A stretch of DNA of 64,000 nucleotides from Butyrivibrio sp. (lineage in GTDB: Bacteria; Bacillota; Clostridia; Lachnospirales; Lachnospiraceae). The translations under genes were made by a program, and so were the position numbers. Below the pieces are notes generated by a model that had not been told where the DNA came from, searched no databases, and saw only the letters and a list, made by a program, of their open reading frames with translations. Of the stretch, positions 52,612 through 62,287 are shown in pieces (position 1 is the stretch's first letter; every line of letters begins with the position of its first letter). The DNA lies in assembly GCA_017470505.1 (NCBI GenBank), contig JAFUYO010000013.1, positions 1 through 64,000 on the forward strand, given 5' to 3'.

Positions 52612-53670
52612 CTACAAAAGTGTTATAGCACCATCATACAGGGATTCTTCATCGAGAACCACGTGCTTCTGTTCAGGGATAGTTGCGTTCATGTCAAGAT
52701 AGCTGTTGCCATCCATAACTGCTTCCTTCTCCATCTGAAGGAGTCTGATCCTGGTCCTGATGGGCCTGAACTGATCGAGGATAAAGGTCAGCTGATGACG
52801 GAGCTCCTCTGTGAGCTTTTTGTTGACCATGATGGTGACATCATAGGTGCCGCCGTCCTGAAGCCTGTTCTCCAAAAGAACCGCATCCTCTCCGAGCATG
52901 ATGTTGAGAATCCTCTCTATCACCCATCTCGTGCCCTTCATTCTGTTGAGCAGATATGCCTCTTTTACAATTGTCCGAAGGACTTCCTCAGAGAGGAACC
53001 CGCCGCGCAAATCTATTCCAAACCAGGAACCGTACATCTCCAAAAGTTCCGGTGAACACTTATCAAGGTCAAGCATCTCATAGAGCTTGTCGTTCTGCTC
53101 GCTGATATCGTTGTAGATACTCGAAAAGATCGACAGGTATCTGTGGAAAAAGCTCCCCCTGCTCCTGTAAACCTCGGGGAAGGCTCCCATGAAGTTGTCA
53201 CCTCTGGCGCCGACTCTGATACCTCCTACAGATGCATCACCGTTTCCTATCATCTCTATAGCCACAAAGAGATAGCGTCCCGTTAAGTCATAGAGCAGAA
53301 AATCCGGTGTGTTGACGAATCTCTTCCCGCCGAGGTTCGTCATAAGGGATATCTTCGCAAAAGATTTCTCCTCCGGGTCCGTGAGATATGTCTCCAGATC
53401 CGTGCTCTCTCCCTCGCCTGTTATAAAGTCCTTGAAATCAGATGCTATAACATAAATATAACACACAATTTCCTCAGACAAAAGCATATTGCATGAGAAA
53501 CGTCCCCAATTGGCTCCGTCAACCACTCCGTCAATCGGCTTTAAGAAGGCAAAATGGTCTCTTTTCTCCTGATCGAGCACAAGTGTGCTGTCATTTTCCA
53601 GGTCAAAGCCCTCGACATAGCCCTGCTTTATTCTGTTATTCTTGATTGAATACCATATATCATTAGCCAT
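52612..53670 (-). CDS. Tail protein I-like baseplate component
   Basis: A 352-aa protein. Residues about 170-330 match phage P2 tail protein I: YRSRGSFFHRYLSIFSSIYNDISEQNDKLYEMLDLDKCSPELLEMYGSWFGIDLRGG, then LLNRMKGTRWVIERILNIMLG. In P2 the protein joins baseplate wedge to tail fibre. The first 170 residues are beta-rich and unassigned. 18 bases after the baseplate-J gene. Confidence 0.85.
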   Translation of the reverse strand: MANDIWYSIKNNRIKQGYVEGFDLENDSTLVLDQEKRDHFAFLKPIDGVVDGANWGRFSCNMLLSEEIVCYIYVIASDFKDFITGEGESTDLETYLTDPEEKSFAKISLMTNLGGKRFVNTPDFLLYDLTGRYLFVAIEMIGNGDASVGGIRVGARGDNFMGAFPEVYRSRGSFFHRYLSIFSSIYNDISEQNDKLYEMLDLDKCSPELLEMYGSWFGIDLRGGFLSEEVLRTIVKEAYLLNRMKGTRWVIERILNIMLGEDAVLLENRLQDGGTYDVTIMVNKKLTEELRHQLTFILDQFRPIRTRIRLLQMEKEAVMDGNSYLDMNATIPEQKHVVLDEESLYDGAITLL

Positions 53671-53688
53671 TATGAACTCATGCTCCCT

Positions 53689-55782
53689 TTATTTATCGGA
53701 TGTTACCAGCTCAATGTTTATCTCTCCGGGGTAACAGAGGCAGTCAAATCTAGGATAGATGTCGTATTCCTTCATCTGAGCCAGCTTGTTGTTCTCGGAG
53801 TGGAGTGAGAGGTCGTAAACGTACTCGACACAGTCAAGCTCCTGTATGGCGTAGAACACATCCTCAAACCTGAGTCTCTCACCGAAATTGTGCTCGGTAT
53901 TTATGTAGTCTACCCTGGACCTTATCCTCTCCTCGATCTGCGCCCTGCAGTCGGTGAAATGTCTCTTTACATAGACGGTACACTTGACTCCGACAGCGGC
54001 GTAGGCCGGCTTTATGACTGCAAACTGTGAGGTCAGAAGGCGCCTTGCCTTGATCCTCTCCTCTATCTTCTGTGTATATATCCTGGAGAGCTTGGGGAAC
54101 TTCTCATCTGAGTCAGGCATTACAACAACCTTTATCATATTGTTGTCGCTCTCAGTGAAAGCCCTCGCCTTCCTGATGCACAGCCCCGGAGTCGTCTTTA
54201 CGATCTCCTCGTAGTCCCCGGCAGTTACAGCCCTGTAGGGAACCCTCATGTCACTGACAAATCTGTCCTTGACCTCGTCCAGGGTCTCCCTGAATGATCC
54301 GCCTGTACCGGCACCCGGATTGTAAAAGCCCTGCGGAACGTCTTTTCTCTCTATCTGAACATCGCTTCCGGGTGATATGTTTCCGCGGCTACCCATTGTT
54401 ATCGCCATGCTTCCCATGAAAAGGTCTGCATCGATAAAGTCGCCCGGATCCTCTATTATTATCTTGCCCTCGCCCTCTAAGAGGTGGTAGTAGAGAGCGC
54501 CGTTTCCTTTTTTCTCGGGTCTTACAAAGTCGTAGATGTAGCCGTCCTCGTCCTTTCTCCTGGCTATCAGAAAGAAGGACTCATGAACGATATTCCTGCC
54601 GGGGATCTCGATCTCCTGGTCGTCGTACCCGACAACCTTCCCGACGTTGTAGCGCCTCATCACTTCCTCGGAGTAGATTATGACTCTGACACACTCCTTG
54701 CACTTCATCGGAGCGTATCCGAACTCCTCCTCGTCGAAGGTAAAGGTAACTCTCCCGTCGTGGGTGTCGTCGTAGGTGACGTATCTGCCCCTCTGCCCCG
54801 GAGATGCAACGAGCTCGTAGCGCCTGTAGGAGGACCCCTTTTTCTCCTTGCCGAATACCAGATAGTAGACCTCTGTTCCGATAGGCGATGAAACGGGTAT
54901 CCTGTCATTCCTGTTAAAGGTCTGCGAGAAGGCCTGTGTGTCCTTCTGAAGCACCTCAAACAGGAACCCGAATACATTGGTGATCCTCGGAACCATGTCG
55001 TATTCGGCCCTTGTGAGTGTCGCCCTGACGCAGTAACCGCCTATCGGAGCATCGCCGTATGTGGCCATCCTGGAGAGAGGAAGAGATATTCTGATCTCTC
55101 CGCTTGAAAGAAAAGCTCCGGTGTAGTCCCTTACGTTTATCTTTTCAAACCCGTTCTCGGTGAAGCACTCCCACTCAACATCCGCAAAGATGTGCTCCGT
55201 CCGGTCCTCAGTCCGGTTCCTGTGCTTGTTGTCCTGGGCGCGGACATAGAGGATTATCTCCTTCTGGCTCGTGGGGTCTCCCTCTATCATAAAATAGATG
55301 CTGTTTCCCACCCTGGGGGACTCTCCGAACACCCTTGCAGGGACGCTTATCTCCTTGTCAAGGCAATAGCCCACATCCTTAAAGTCCTTGCCGTCGTGGG
55401 TAAATATCCCTGAGATCCGAACGCCTCCTACGACCATCTCTCTGTTGGTCTCGAAGGTGAGGTCCCCAAGGTGAAATCTCTCACCGGCCTTTAATGTCAC
55501 GGGCTCTGTTAAATGGTCAGAAGACAGCAGTACTTTTGAGCACTTCCCTCTGTGAGGCAAAAAACCTGCCATCTTGAGGAGTGCCATTCTGGCCCTGTAG
55601 CTAAGGGTAACTATCTCAGCCCCCTGAAGAGCCTCAAATGCCGTGATATTCTCAAGGATGGTTATTCCGGGATCGGAGGCGTTATAGTTGGTCCACTCGC
55701 TTGTCCTTATAGGCAGCTCTCTGTAGACGTCCTCCATCCTCTCTTCGTATGTTCTGCTCTTTAACTCATTAACACTCAGCAT
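53689..55782 (-). CDS. Baseplate J-like protein (Afp12-type)
   Basis: A 697-aa wedge component. The N-terminus (LSVNELKSRTYEERMEDVYRELPIRTSEWTNYNASDPGITILE) and the C-terminal VPYRAVTAGDYEEIVKTTPGLCIRKARAF, followed by RLLTSQFAVIKPAYAAVGVKCTVYV, fit baseplate_J/gp6 proteins. In phage and eCIS these form the wedges around the hub. 13 bases after the second, longer J-like gene. Confidence 0.87.
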   Translation of the reverse strand: MLSVNELKSRTYEERMEDVYRELPIRTSEWTNYNASDPGITILENITAFEALQGAEIVTLSYRARMALLKMAGFLPHRGKCSKVLLSSDHLTEPVTLKAGERFHLGDLTFETNREMVVGGVRISGIFTHDGKDFKDVGYCLDKEISVPARVFGESPRVGNSIYFMIEGDPTSQKEIILYVRAQDNKHRNRTEDRTEHIFADVEWECFTENGFEKINVRDYTGAFLSSGEIRISLPLSRMATYGDAPIGGYCVRATLTRAEYDMVPRITNVFGFLFEVLQKDTQAFSQTFNRNDRIPVSSPIGTEVYYLVFGKEKKGSSYRRYELVASPGQRGRYVTYDDTHDGRVTFTFDEEEFGYAPMKCKECVRVIIYSEEVMRRYNVGKVVGYDDQEIEIPGRNIVHESFFLIARRKDEDGYIYDFVRPEKKGNGALYYHLLEGEGKIIIEDPGDFIDADLFMGSMAITMGSRGNISPGSDVQIERKDVPQGFYNPGAGTGGSFRETLDEVKDRFVSDMRVPYRAVTAGDYEEIVKTTPGLCIRKARAFTESDNNMIKVVVMPDSDEKFPKLSRIYTQKIEERIKARRLLTSQFAVIKPAYAAVGVKCTVYVKRHFTDCRAQIEERIRSRVDYINTEHNFGERLRFEDVFYAIQELDCVEYVYDLSLHSENNKLAQMKEYDIYPRFDCLCYPGEINIELVTSDK

Positions 55783-55795
55783 CTTTACTCAATCC

Positions 55796-58700
55796 TTATT
55801 TGTTAGTGATAATAACCTTGTGTTCGCCGTTCTTTGGTACCATGAATGGTGTCAGTTCAATGTCGTTGGTGTCTATCTCGTGCTCACCTGTGGCGTCAAC
55901 ATATCTGCCTATCATGGTGATCCTCTGTATGACCGCCTTGCTCCGAAGGACTCCGAGTCTCATCAGTATCTGGCTGATCTTGGGAAGCGTTCCTACGTCC
56001 CATCCGTCTGACTTATCCGTTTTGACAGGAGTCAGGTATTCGGACAGCACCGACTTGACCTCGTTCTGAACTTCAAACGCATCGTCCATATCCATTACCA
56101 TCGCCCATACGCACACCGAGATGTCAACGAATATGGGCTCGACAATATGGAGATTGTCGGGAAGGAGCGTCACCTCACAGTTTTTGAGCATCTCCTTATG
56201 GAGTGCCGCCGCTATCCTGTGAAAAGAGAATGCTCCGTCGGCGTAGTCCTTCATCAGAAGTACGATTGAAATATCCGATGGATTCGTTCCTCCGTCTATG
56301 GTCTGTCCCACCACGATCTTGGCCCTGTCTATGCTGTCGGAGAACTCCATGCAAAAACGCATGTAATCCATCTCGGATACCAGCTTAAAGCGGGAGTTCA
56401 TGATCCCGGCGCACCTAAGGAGCGCGTGGTCTATGGTCTCGAGTGATGAGCCTCCGTGGGCCCTTATGGGGTTAAATACCGAGTCAATGTAGGGAGCTGA
56501 ACCGATGAGGTTAGTGATCGCCCCCTCCGACATATTGCCCTGCTCTCCGTCGGTCGATCTGATCCTGGCCTTGAAGGCTATGTCGTCTGTGACCCTTGGC
56601 ATATCGCATTTGCTTCCGTCAGAGAACATTATCCTGCCGGTCATTCGGTCTATGCGGTAGCACCTTCTGTGGGTAGCATCGCTGAAGTTGTCAACCTCGT
56701 CCCAGCGCACATAGAAGGCTGAAATCCTGCCGAGGAAGTCATACTCCGCTCTCACCTTCTCAGGGTTGTTCTCCAGGAGATAATTCATCTCCTCCTGGCG
56801 CGTGAAGCCCTTCTCATTGACCCAGACCTCAGCGTCCAGAATATTGTCTGCTCCCAGTGATATGCTCACATTCGGGATGATGTCGTCTATGTAGTAGTCG
56901 TGCTCGTCGGACGTCTGAACATTGGTCACAACTACCGCATTCATGCAGAGCCTTACGATCCTGGGAAGGAAGATATCGGTCGATGTATCAGCCTGCGCCC
57001 TTGCCCTCATGATTCTGATCCAGTAAAGGCTGTTGCCCTCAATCTCTGTCTCCTGCATATCGGCGGGCGGCATGAACATGATGGTTCCGCTCCTCGTGAA
57101 GTTCTCCGTGTAATCGGTGAACCTCATCTCAGAAAAACCGCTCGTCCCCGAGTATTCGAGCCTGACCTTGACTCCGTTCTGGTTGTTGTTGTCGGAGAGC
57201 TGGAAGTATATGCTGACCGGTCCCTCCGTGAGCTTCTTGTCAAAGCCGATGTACACCGCATCCTCGTGGTAATCATTGCCTGTAAGAACCGTGAAAGGCT
57301 TGTCCGTATAAAGGCAGGGCGTTATGTCCTCTTTGACTGTGCCGGCTATCTTTTCAAGTCTTGCGGGCTTGGTGAACTTGCCCTCGTAGGAATATGAGAT
57401 CTTCATATTCTCAATAACGGGGTAGGTGTGAATAGCAGGACGCAGGTAACAGTTGGCTGACTTGGTTAGCCTGATTCTCAGACACTTTCCGCTATAAGGG
57501 CCCGAATCCGAGCCTGTCCAGTCCGCCGGGCAGATGAAGGAGAGCTTGTAGTTTCCCTCCTCGCAGTTCTCGAACATCCCTGCGTACTCGGTGTCGCACC
57601 GCAGTTTCTTCCAGCCGATACCGTTGTAATACTCTATCGTTATCTCGTTGACCCTCGACTGCGCCGGATTGTCATAGGGGGTCTTGCGGGGCTTACGCTT
57701 GATAACGGCAAGCTCTGCCTCCTCTTCCTCCGGGCTGATCCTGAGCTGGTTCTCGTGGTAGCTGACCTTGAAGGTTATGGTGATCCTGGCATCTGCCTTG
57801 GAAAAACATGGCGTGTGCCCGATGTAGCACTCGTTAAATATTGCAAGCTCATCGGAAAATGGAGCAAATTTACCAACTTCAAGCTCCTGCTGCCCGTCTC
57901 CCACATACTCCGGAACCTTGGAGTCACCTCCTGCGGAAAGCGAAACTGAGCTTATCTCCAGCGAATCCGTCATGGTCTTTGTGCTCTCTACGATGACAAC
58001 CGAGTAGTCCCTGTCGGATATTGTCATCTTGAGACATTCATTCTTTTTAAGAAGCATAAAGGTCTTATTGTCCTCAAGGAGCTTCACGGAATCAAAAGGT
58101 ACAAAGCCTTTTTTGGTGTAGTACTTAAAGACAAATTCCCCGTTTTCAATTCGTTTTATCAGCTCCTCTGCGCCCTCGAACCTGATGTATATGGGTTCGT
58201 CTATTCCGTCGAACAGGCGCATCTCGTACATTGTAAGGATGCTCTTGCCCACATTTGTTTTCTCGCCAAAGAGTGTAAAGGGCGGCACATAGGGGCTTTC
58301 ATCCTCATCCGAATCAGACTCCTTACTCTCCTGAAACTCCTGCAGATCTTCGTCGTCGATAAGGGACCTCACCTCTCCCGAACAGATCTGGGGAGCAGCA
58401 ATATGTCCAAAGACAGGACTTAAGTTTCCGCCCTCGGCATCCGTCAGAAATACGTTCCTGATACGGGAATCAGTCACATACAGGTTTCTCTCGGTCTCAT
58501 AGATGACAAAGCCGGAGTCTGTGTTGTCTGACTCAGCTGAGAGTCTGGTACCCCTGGGAACCTGTGTCCCCATAAGTCCCGGCTCCTCATAGTTGAAGAT
58601 AACCATGCTGGCTGCGGGTTGGGCAGGACGGAGAGTCGCATCAAGCATGTTCACAAACTCCATGTGATAGCGCTCCGGCATCTGGCTCATGAGCCTGTTG

Positions 58701-58855
58701 TTCTCCTCTGTCTGCCTCGCAAAAACCTGGGCTATGACAGTACCAGCGTCCGGATTATCCCTGTCGAACTTCCACTCGGGAGCGTAGCTCTTTCTGAGCT
58801 CTTCAATTCTGTTTTCGATGTCCTCAGCACTCTGAGGCTTAAAAGCATTTGTCAT
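55796..58855 (-). CDS. Large baseplate J-like protein (Afp11-type)
   Basis: A 1019-aa wedge component. It opens PQSAEDIENRIEELRKSYAPEWKFDRDNPDAGTVIAQVFARQTEENNRLMSQMPERYHMEFVNMLDATLRPAQPA, a typical start of the large eCIS baseplate protein. The C-terminal DYMRFCMEFSDSIDRAKIVVGQTIDG and HIVEPIFVDISVCVWAMV match J-like folds. A charged inset (ESDSDEDESPY) is near residue 190. Its ATG overlaps the gp25 stop by one base. Confidence 0.88.
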   Translation of the reverse strand: MTNAFKPQSAEDIENRIEELRKSYAPEWKFDRDNPDAGTVIAQVFARQTEENNRLMSQMPERYHMEFVNMLDATLRPAQPAASMVIFNYEEPGLMGTQVPRGTRLSAESDNTDSGFVIYETERNLYVTDSRIRNVFLTDAEGGNLSPVFGHIAAPQICSGEVRSLIDDEDLQEFQESKESDSDEDESPYVPPFTLFGEKTNVGKSILTMYEMRLFDGIDEPIYIRFEGAEELIKRIENGEFVFKYYTKKGFVPFDSVKLLEDNKTFMLLKKNECLKMTISDRDYSVVIVESTKTMTDSLEISSVSLSAGGDSKVPEYVGDGQQELEVGKFAPFSDELAIFNECYIGHTPCFSKADARITITFKVSYHENQLRISPEEEEAELAVIKRKPRKTPYDNPAQSRVNEITIEYYNGIGWKKLRCDTEYAGMFENCEEGNYKLSFICPADWTGSDSGPYSGKCLRIRLTKSANCYLRPAIHTYPVIENMKISYSYEGKFTKPARLEKIAGTVKEDITPCLYTDKPFTVLTGNDYHEDAVYIGFDKKLTEGPVSIYFQLSDNNNQNGVKVRLEYSGTSGFSEMRFTDYTENFTRSGTIMFMPPADMQETEIEGNSLYWIRIMRARAQADTSTDIFLPRIVRLCMNAVVVTNVQTSDEHDYYIDDIIPNVSISLGADNILDAEVWVNEKGFTRQEEMNYLLENNPEKVRAEYDFLGRISAFYVRWDEVDNFSDATHRRCYRIDRMTGRIMFSDGSKCDMPRVTDDIAFKARIRSTDGEQGNMSEGAITNLIGSAPYIDSVFNPIRAHGGSSLETIDHALLRCAGIMNSRFKLVSEMDYMRFCMEFSDSIDRAKIVVGQTIDGGTNPSDISIVLLMKDYADGAFSFHRIAAALHKEMLKNCEVTLLPDNLHIVEPIFVDISVCVWAMVMDMDDAFEVQNEVKSVLSEYLTPVKTDKSDGWDVGTLPKISQILMRLGVLRSKAVIQRITMIGRYVDATGEHEIDTNDIELTPFMVPKNGEHKVIITNK

Positions 58856-59313
58856 CAGTAGCCTTCTCCATCTATGTCTATAATATCGGGTTCGTAGTAC
58901 TCTTCTTCATCTGTGGGCTCCGGCTCCGCATTCAGGTAGAACGGGAAGACCAGATTGTCACGCCTGTTGTTCTCAGCGAGGGTGTAATCGATGTTTATCA
59001 TGATGTATCCCTGCTGGGCCTGCATATCCGTGGATACATCCACCTGGCTCACCCTCGGCTCCTGCCTCAGTATCGACTCCGTGAGATCCCTTCTCATGAT
59101 GGTGAGCTCTGTGAGTGTCGCGTCCATGAATACGTAACCGGCTGTCTCTGTACCAAAGCCCGGCCTTGTAAGACGCTCCGTCACCTGAGTCATCAGGATC
59201 AGATAAATTGATTCCTTGACGCTCTGAGAGCCGCTGCTTAGTTTAAATCTCCCCGTTGCGGGGTCTATCTGCGGCGGAAAGGTCACGCCTGTTCCCAAAA
59301 AAGCCTGTTCCAT
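58855..59313 (-). CDS. GPW/gp25-family baseplate protein (Afp9-like)
   Basis: A 152-aa protein of typical gp25 length. Core motif: DPATGRFKLSSGSQSVKESIYLILMTQVTERLTRPGFGTETAGYVFMDATLTELTIMRRDL. gp25 joins the wedge and starts sheath assembly. GGAGG is 6 bases before ATG 59313, 12 bases after the spike gene. An acidic tail (DEEEYYEPDIIDIDGEG) is an addition. Confidence 0.93.
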   Translation of the reverse strand: MEQAFLGTGVTFPPQIDPATGRFKLSSGSQSVKESIYLILMTQVTERLTRPGFGTETAGYVFMDATLTELTIMRRDLTESILRQEPRVSQVDVSTDMQAQQGYIMINIDYTLAENNRRDNLVFPFYLNAEPEPTDEEEYYEPDIIDIDGEGY

Positions 59314-59325
59314 TTACTGCCTCCG

Positions 59326-60138
59326 TTATCCGAGTTTGATAGGTGTGCCGGAAACCGATACCGGTCCGCTGCTCTCAAGCTTAAGCATAGAGTTTCCGGA
59401 AACCGACATGTTTCCGCCCTCAAGGGTGACTCTGTTGTTTGACTTTACCTCTACGCTGTTGCTGGCCTCGATCTTGACCTTGGTGGCCTCTATCGTCACA
59501 CCTCCGCTGCTGCCGTTCATGATGACCTTGATGTTGTCGCCGACCTTGATGGTGAGCTTCTGCTTGGCATAAATCTCCATCTGGCCGTTCTCGGTCTTCA
59601 TCTCTATCTTGTTTTCGCCTTCCTTGTCCGAGATCAGGATCTTCTTTTTCTCGTTGTCGAGCTCAAGCTTGTGAAGGTCCTTGGAGGTAGTGACGGTTAT
59701 CTTGTCGTTGTCGCCCTCCCCCTCGGGGTTATCGATTATATCTATGGTATTTCCGTTTCTGGATTTGATCCTCTTTATCTTGTTCTTCTCATCAAAAGCC
59801 TTCTGGACAAAAGATGATGTCGACTTGGGAATCGAGCCAATAATAAAGGCCCTCTCAATATTTCCCTGCTCAAACACCACGATGACCTGGTCTCCGACTT
59901 CCGGGTAAAAGTAGTCTCCCCACTTGTCACCTCCGTAGGGAAAGGTCATTCTCGCCCAGACGAGCCTGTCCTCGTCGTAGTCCCTGGTGTTGATGTTGAC
60001 CTGGACAAAGCCCTGTCTGTCCTTGTCGTAGTTCTTGACCACCTGGGCAACCATTATCCCGCTTATGCGGGTATCCCCCATCTCATTTTTTTCTATCTGA
60101 CGCTTGGCAACGTCATCAACTATATCAAAAAACGGCAT
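59326..60138 (-). CDS. Spike protein, gpV/VgrG C-terminal-like (Afp8-type)
   Basis: A 270-aa protein. Residues about 25-105 form the OB-fold of baseplate protein V (GIMVAQVVKNYDKDRQGFVQVNINTRDYDEDRLVWARMTFPYGG, EVGDQVIVVFEQGNIERAFIIGSI). The rest alternates short beta strands (KIEASNSVEVKSNNRVTLEGG) ending PVSVSGTPIKLG, as in triple-stranded beta-helix spikes that end near a PAAR cap. In other eCIS this is one chain with the hub; here it is separate from the gene at 60163. Confidence 0.9.
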   Translation of the reverse strand: MPFFDIVDDVAKRQIEKNEMGDTRISGIMVAQVVKNYDKDRQGFVQVNINTRDYDEDRLVWARMTFPYGGDKWGDYFYPEVGDQVIVVFEQGNIERAFIIGSIPKSTSSFVQKAFDEKNKIKRIKSRNGNTIDIIDNPEGEGDNDKITVTTSKDLHKLELDNEKKKILISDKEGENKIEMKTENGQMEIYAKQKLTIKVGDNIKVIMNGSSGGVTIEATKVKIEASNSVEVKSNNRVTLEGGNMSVSGNSMLKLESSGPVSVSGTPIKLG

Positions 60139-60162
60139 CTGAATCTCCTATTATCACAAATA

Positions 60163-61350
60163 TCACAAAGTTGCGGCCTTTCCCTCGAGTACCGTCACAT
60201 ATCTGCCGCCGCCCATGTACTCATGCTTGACATCGGTGATGTAATAATTGTTGGACGCTCCGTCTCCAAACCCCTTCAGGGTAACAAATCTTCCGGGTAC
60301 AAATTCCGGCATTCCGCGGAGTGTCATCGTGATGTGCCCGAGTCTGTAGGACATGTCCTCCAAAATGTACTCTGCTCTTCTCTCTGCGTCCGTCTGGCTC
60401 TCGATCGAGGAGTCTATGTAGACATATTGCTGGGACGAGATGAGGGGCTTGGCCTTTGAGCCCATGGAAAACTTGCCCGAGTTTTTCTTTTTGACCTCTA
60501 TCTTGGTTCCCTTGCCGACATCGAGTGTCCTGACCTTGACTTCTCCGACTACTCCCGTTATGTCGTAGCCTATGTTGTAGTCCAAAATACTGTAGTGGGG
60601 CGTTATCTCAGCCAGCGGCTGGGTGTTCGACTTGGCCTTTCGAAACGCCACGTTTCCGCCCAGTGAAAAGAACTCGTAGTTAAATCTCTTGGCAACCTTG
60701 ACGACAAAATCGTAGTCGCTCTCCGCCACCATCTCGATCCTGATATCAGGTGTGCCGGCACCTCCTGCGCCTCCCGGTGCTGCGCCGCCTCCCCCGGGAG
60801 CTCCGCCCGCAGGCTTATCCGGCGTATCTGCTATAGTTATACTATCGATCACTCCGTTGTTCTGCAGGTTCTGATAGACCTGCTGGTCGAGAATCTCTTT
60901 TACCGCATCGGAATAATAATTTGCCTTAAGGCGCTTGGAGTAATTGTTGGCCATCATGATTCCCTTGATATCCATGGCCGTTATCCTGATGTAGGACTTT
61001 CCCCGGGACTCAAAGTCGTAGACGAAGTCAACTCCCGCAACATACCCCTTGAACACCTCGGTTACCGAGGCCGCGTGTCCCATATATATTGTGACATCCG
61101 TCCCCAGAGATATATATTTTTTAAGATCCTTGGTCCGAAAGCCCCCGCTTGCCGCGTCGTAGGTATTTGCGAGACAGAATGTGGCAACTGAGGCCTTAAG
61201 GTCGGAGGTCAGCTCCACCGATATGTCGTAGGGCTCAATTGTGAATTTCTTGAATTCACTGATATCCTGACCGCCCATCTCTATCGCTACCCTGGGCTCA
61301 TAGAATCCCTCATATTTGGTATACAGTTCGTCCAGATCTATAGATGCCAT
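60163..61350 (-). CDS. Hub protein, late-control-D/VgrG N-terminal-like
   Basis: A 395-aa protein of the gpD type: KFTIEPYDISVELTSDLKASVATFCLANTYD, TIYMGHAASVTEVFKGYVAGV, MVAESDYDFVVKVAKRFNYEFFSLGGNVAFRK, GMPEFVPGRFVTLKGFG. A Gly/Ala/Pro-rich inset (about residues 182-203) separates the two barrels. It would form the trimeric hub on which the spike of the next gene sits. Confidence 0.9.
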   Translation of the reverse strand: MASIDLDELYTKYEGFYEPRVAIEMGGQDISEFKKFTIEPYDISVELTSDLKASVATFCLANTYDAASGGFRTKDLKKYISLGTDVTIYMGHAASVTEVFKGYVAGVDFVYDFESRGKSYIRITAMDIKGIMMANNYSKRLKANYYSDAVKEILDQQVYQNLQNNGVIDSITIADTPDKPAGGAPGGGGAAPGGAGGAGTPDIRIEMVAESDYDFVVKVAKRFNYEFFSLGGNVAFRKAKSNTQPLAEITPHYSILDYNIGYDITGVVGEVKVRTLDVGKGTKIEVKKKNSGKFSMGSKAKPLISSQQYVYIDSSIESQTDAERRAEYILEDMSYRLGHITMTLRGMPEFVPGRFVTLKGFGDGASNNYYITDVKHEYMGGGRYVTVLEGKAATL

Positions 61351-61368
61351 TATACGTTCCTTTACCGA

Positions 61369-62268
61369 TTATACGTTAATATTGGGTTTTAAGCCGGCTC
61401 CGATATTCTTTTCAGAGTAGATATCCTTGAGATACTCCTGACGCCAGATATCTGTGTTGGCTCCGGAGATACTCTGGTCGTAGAGAACTATTCCCAGGGA
61501 CACGCTGGCTCTTACAGGCTCACCGTTTACGTTGAACATCATGTACTGAGCGCTGACCGAATTGAGAACCCCCTCGTAGAGCATGTCGCCCCAGATGAAT
61601 TTCACAAGTCTCTTTTTGTCATCCCTTACGATCGCATTTAATGCCTCTACCTCGTACTGAACGGAGTTGGTAGAACCTGTAGCCTTTTTGGCTATTGCCC
61701 TCGCAGCTCCTTTTCCGATACTGGTCTGGGAGAGGGTGAACTTGTCAGCGTAGAAGGAATCCTGGGGATTTGACTTGTCAAACATCAGCTTTACGCTCAG
61801 CTGTATGTGGGTGTTGGCAACACCCATCATCGAGCTCGGGTGCATCCTTTTCTTGTCGCCTCTGTTTGGATCTTCCTGCTCATCAGGGATTCCGTTGTGA
61901 TTTTTGTCAGCTGCGAATTTCTGTATGGGCAGCTCCTCACCGCCGTATCCGTTGATGGATAGCTCCTCGGGGTTGAACATCACTTCGAACCTGTACTTCT
62001 TGACATCTCCGTGGAGCTCAAACTCCTCACCAGCGCCAAGTGTCATTCCGGCAGTTGCAAAGCTCTTGACGCCGTCCACATTAAATCCCTGGACATTGTC
62101 GGTCCCGAACTTATTGGTGGTAGGCTTTTGCGCCTTCACCTTCCTGACCTCAATTTCACTCGAATCACCTATCTCTATGATGGCCTTTTCAACGATTCCC
62201 GCCATGGACGAAAGACCGTTTTTAATTGTACTTCCAAAGCCTGTTGATTCTGCACCATTAGCCGGCAT
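61369..62268 (-). CDS. Tube/baseplate adaptor protein (Afp7/CIS-tube type), paralogue 1
   Basis: A 299-aa protein. KKYRFEVMFNPEELSINGYGGEELP is the CIS_tube/LysM-adaptor opening. Further motifs: THIQLSVKLMFDKSNPQ, VKFIWGDMLYEGVLNSVSAQYMMFNVNGEPVRASVSLGIVLYDQ. No LysM domain follows. It joins the inner tube to the hub. It is a diverged paralogue of 62288-63178. Confidence 0.85.
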   Translation of the reverse strand: MPANGAESTGFGSTIKNGLSSMAGIVEKAIIEIGDSSEIEVRKVKAQKPTTNKFGTDNVQGFNVDGVKSFATAGMTLGAGEEFELHGDVKKYRFEVMFNPEELSINGYGGEELPIQKFAADKNHNGIPDEQEDPNRGDKKRMHPSSMMGVANTHIQLSVKLMFDKSNPQDSFYADKFTLSQTSIGKGAARAIAKKATGSTNSVQYEVEALNAIVRDDKKRLVKFIWGDMLYEGVLNSVSAQYMMFNVNGEPVRASVSLGIVLYDQSISGANTDIWRQEYLKDIYSEKNIGAGLKPNINV

Positions 62269-62287
62269 ATCACACCTCTTTTAAAGA

